Assembly (NCBI GenBank): GCA_015222595.1
Contig: JADFVP010000241.1
Location: forward strand, 1 to 29,964
DNA: 29,964 nucleotides
Direction: 5' to 3'
Origin: Pseudomonadota bacterium
GTDB taxonomy: Bacteria; Desulfobacterota; GWC2-55-46; JADFVP01
The position numbers and the translations under genes are program-made. Positions 29,362-29,964 of this stretch are shown in pieces. The notes below the pieces were generated by a model. It worked only from the letters and a program-made list of their open reading frames with translations, was not told where the DNA came from and ran no database searches. How positions within the stretch are numbered: position 1 is the first letter of the stretch; each line of letters opens with the position of its first letter.

Positions 29362-29964
29362 AAGTTCGTTGCCGATCTTGGACTTCAGTTTTCTGAGCCC
29401 GGTTCCGTCGCGCTCGACCACGTTGAGCGATGTGATTCCATTACGCGTGGAGCTAAAGACGATCTTTGAGGAGTCGGGCGACCAGGACGGGCTCTTGTTG
29501 TTGCCTTCCCAGGTTACGCGAGCGCCTCCTCCTCCGTTGGCACGCAGCAGCCAGATGTCGAACTTGCCCTTGGAGGCCCTCGAAAAGGCGATCCATTTGC
29601 CATCTGGGCTCCAGGTAGGGCTTGTGTTATAAACCCCTTTGTAGGTAAGGCGACGCCTTTTTCCGGTGGTTAAATCTAACACAAAGATATGGGGATTGCC
29701 ACTAATATCTGAGACGTATGCGACTCTTTTGCCGTCGGGTGAAAAGCTCGGCGAGACGTCTATTCCGTAGTTATTTGTAAGCCTCTGTTTCGTGCCGTCT
29801 TTAATGTTAAGCAGGTAGAGGTCGGGGCTTTTTTTGGAACTCAATGTGAGGGCCACGGACTTTCCGTCCGGCGAGAAACGGCCTGAAATGTTGATTCCGG
29901 GGTTCTTCGAGAGCGCGCGGACTCTGCCTGTTCTCATATCCAGCATGTAGAGGCAGGCGCAGCC
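29332..29964 (-). CDS. tolB: TolB beta-propeller, C-terminal part, truncated by window edge
   Basis: The reading frame is open to the right edge (the last codons before the first ATG read GCACLY), so the N-terminal signal and domain lie outside. About 210 residues are visible, with propeller-blade repeats marked by FSPDGKSVALTL, FSPDGKRVAYVS, WSPDGKWIAFSR, WSPDSSKIVFSS and the end AWSPYLN. TolB is a periplasmic protein of the Tol-Pal system that contacts Pal, and pal follows on the same strand, which settles the call. Spacing of blades is about 43 residues, normal for the family. Confidence 0.93.
   Translation of the reverse strand, partial: GCACLYMLDMRTGRVRALSKNPGINISGRFSPDGKSVALTLSSKKSPDLYLLNIKDGTKQRLTNNYGIDVSPSFSPDGKRVAYVSDISGNPHIFVLDLTTGKRRRLTYKGVYNTSPTWSPDGKWIAFSRASKGKFDIWLLRANGGGGARVTWEGNNKSPSWSPDSSKIVFSSTRNGITSLNVVERDGTGLRKLKSKIGNELTPAWSPYLN

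Overview
The window (about 30 kb, moderately GC-rich, densely coding) looks like the chromosome of a Gram-negative, probably deltaproteobacterial-grade bacterium (Desulfobacterota, Nitrospirota or a neighbouring phylum). The grounds are an outer-membrane Tol-Pal gene set, an AsmA-type protein, hybrid PAS histidine kinases, a DUF362-ferredoxin protein, the anaerobic (CbiG-type) cobalamin route, frequent GTG/TTG starts and heavy use of ATA isoleucine codons. No marker gene fixes the taxon. There are no tRNA, rRNA, CRISPR, IS or integrase genes.

Layout. (1) 1-6664, + strand: a corrin-ring operon cbiET(partial)-cobI-cobM-[VanZ-like]-[creatininase-like]-cbiG-cobJ-deoB, tightly packed, with one real 67-nt overlap between cbiG and cobJ. 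(2) 6665-8860: an AT-rich control region with two tandem sigma70-type promoters, then a small regulator joining a helix-turn-helix to a PilZ c-di-GMP-binding domain, then a PAS-PAS histidine kinase. (3) 8861-11753: promoter, structured leader (probable molybdenum-cofactor riboswitch), intrinsic terminator, modABC. (4) 11796-16942: CDF metal exporter, a LonC/AAA_32-type Lon-like protease with a lysine-rich N-terminal tail, queE and a CcsA-like cytochrome c assembly protein, closed by a strong bidirectional terminator. (5) 17126-26107, - strand: a CI-like repressor with an operator-like dyad over its promoter, a four-PAS hybrid histidine kinase, a methyltransferase, a 1142-aa AsmA-like protein and a DUF362/4Fe-4S protein. 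(6) 26387-29964, - strand: tolB(partial)-pal-cpoB and a REC-GGDEF diguanylate cyclase.

How it fits together. The cobalamin cluster supplies several successive ring-modifying steps; cobalt chelation and the later steps must lie elsewhere. The mod genes supply molybdate and appear to be controlled by the cofactor it is used to make. A c-di-GMP theme (HTH-PilZ effector at 6.9 kb, GGDEF cyclase at 26.4 kb) and a two-component theme (two kinases, a REC domain) run through the regulatory genes. The most novel-looking item is the HTH-PilZ protein, which could be a direct c-di-GMP-responsive transcription factor. The most intriguing metabolic context is the pair of non-cobalamin genes (VanZ-like, creatininase-like) built into the corrin operon.
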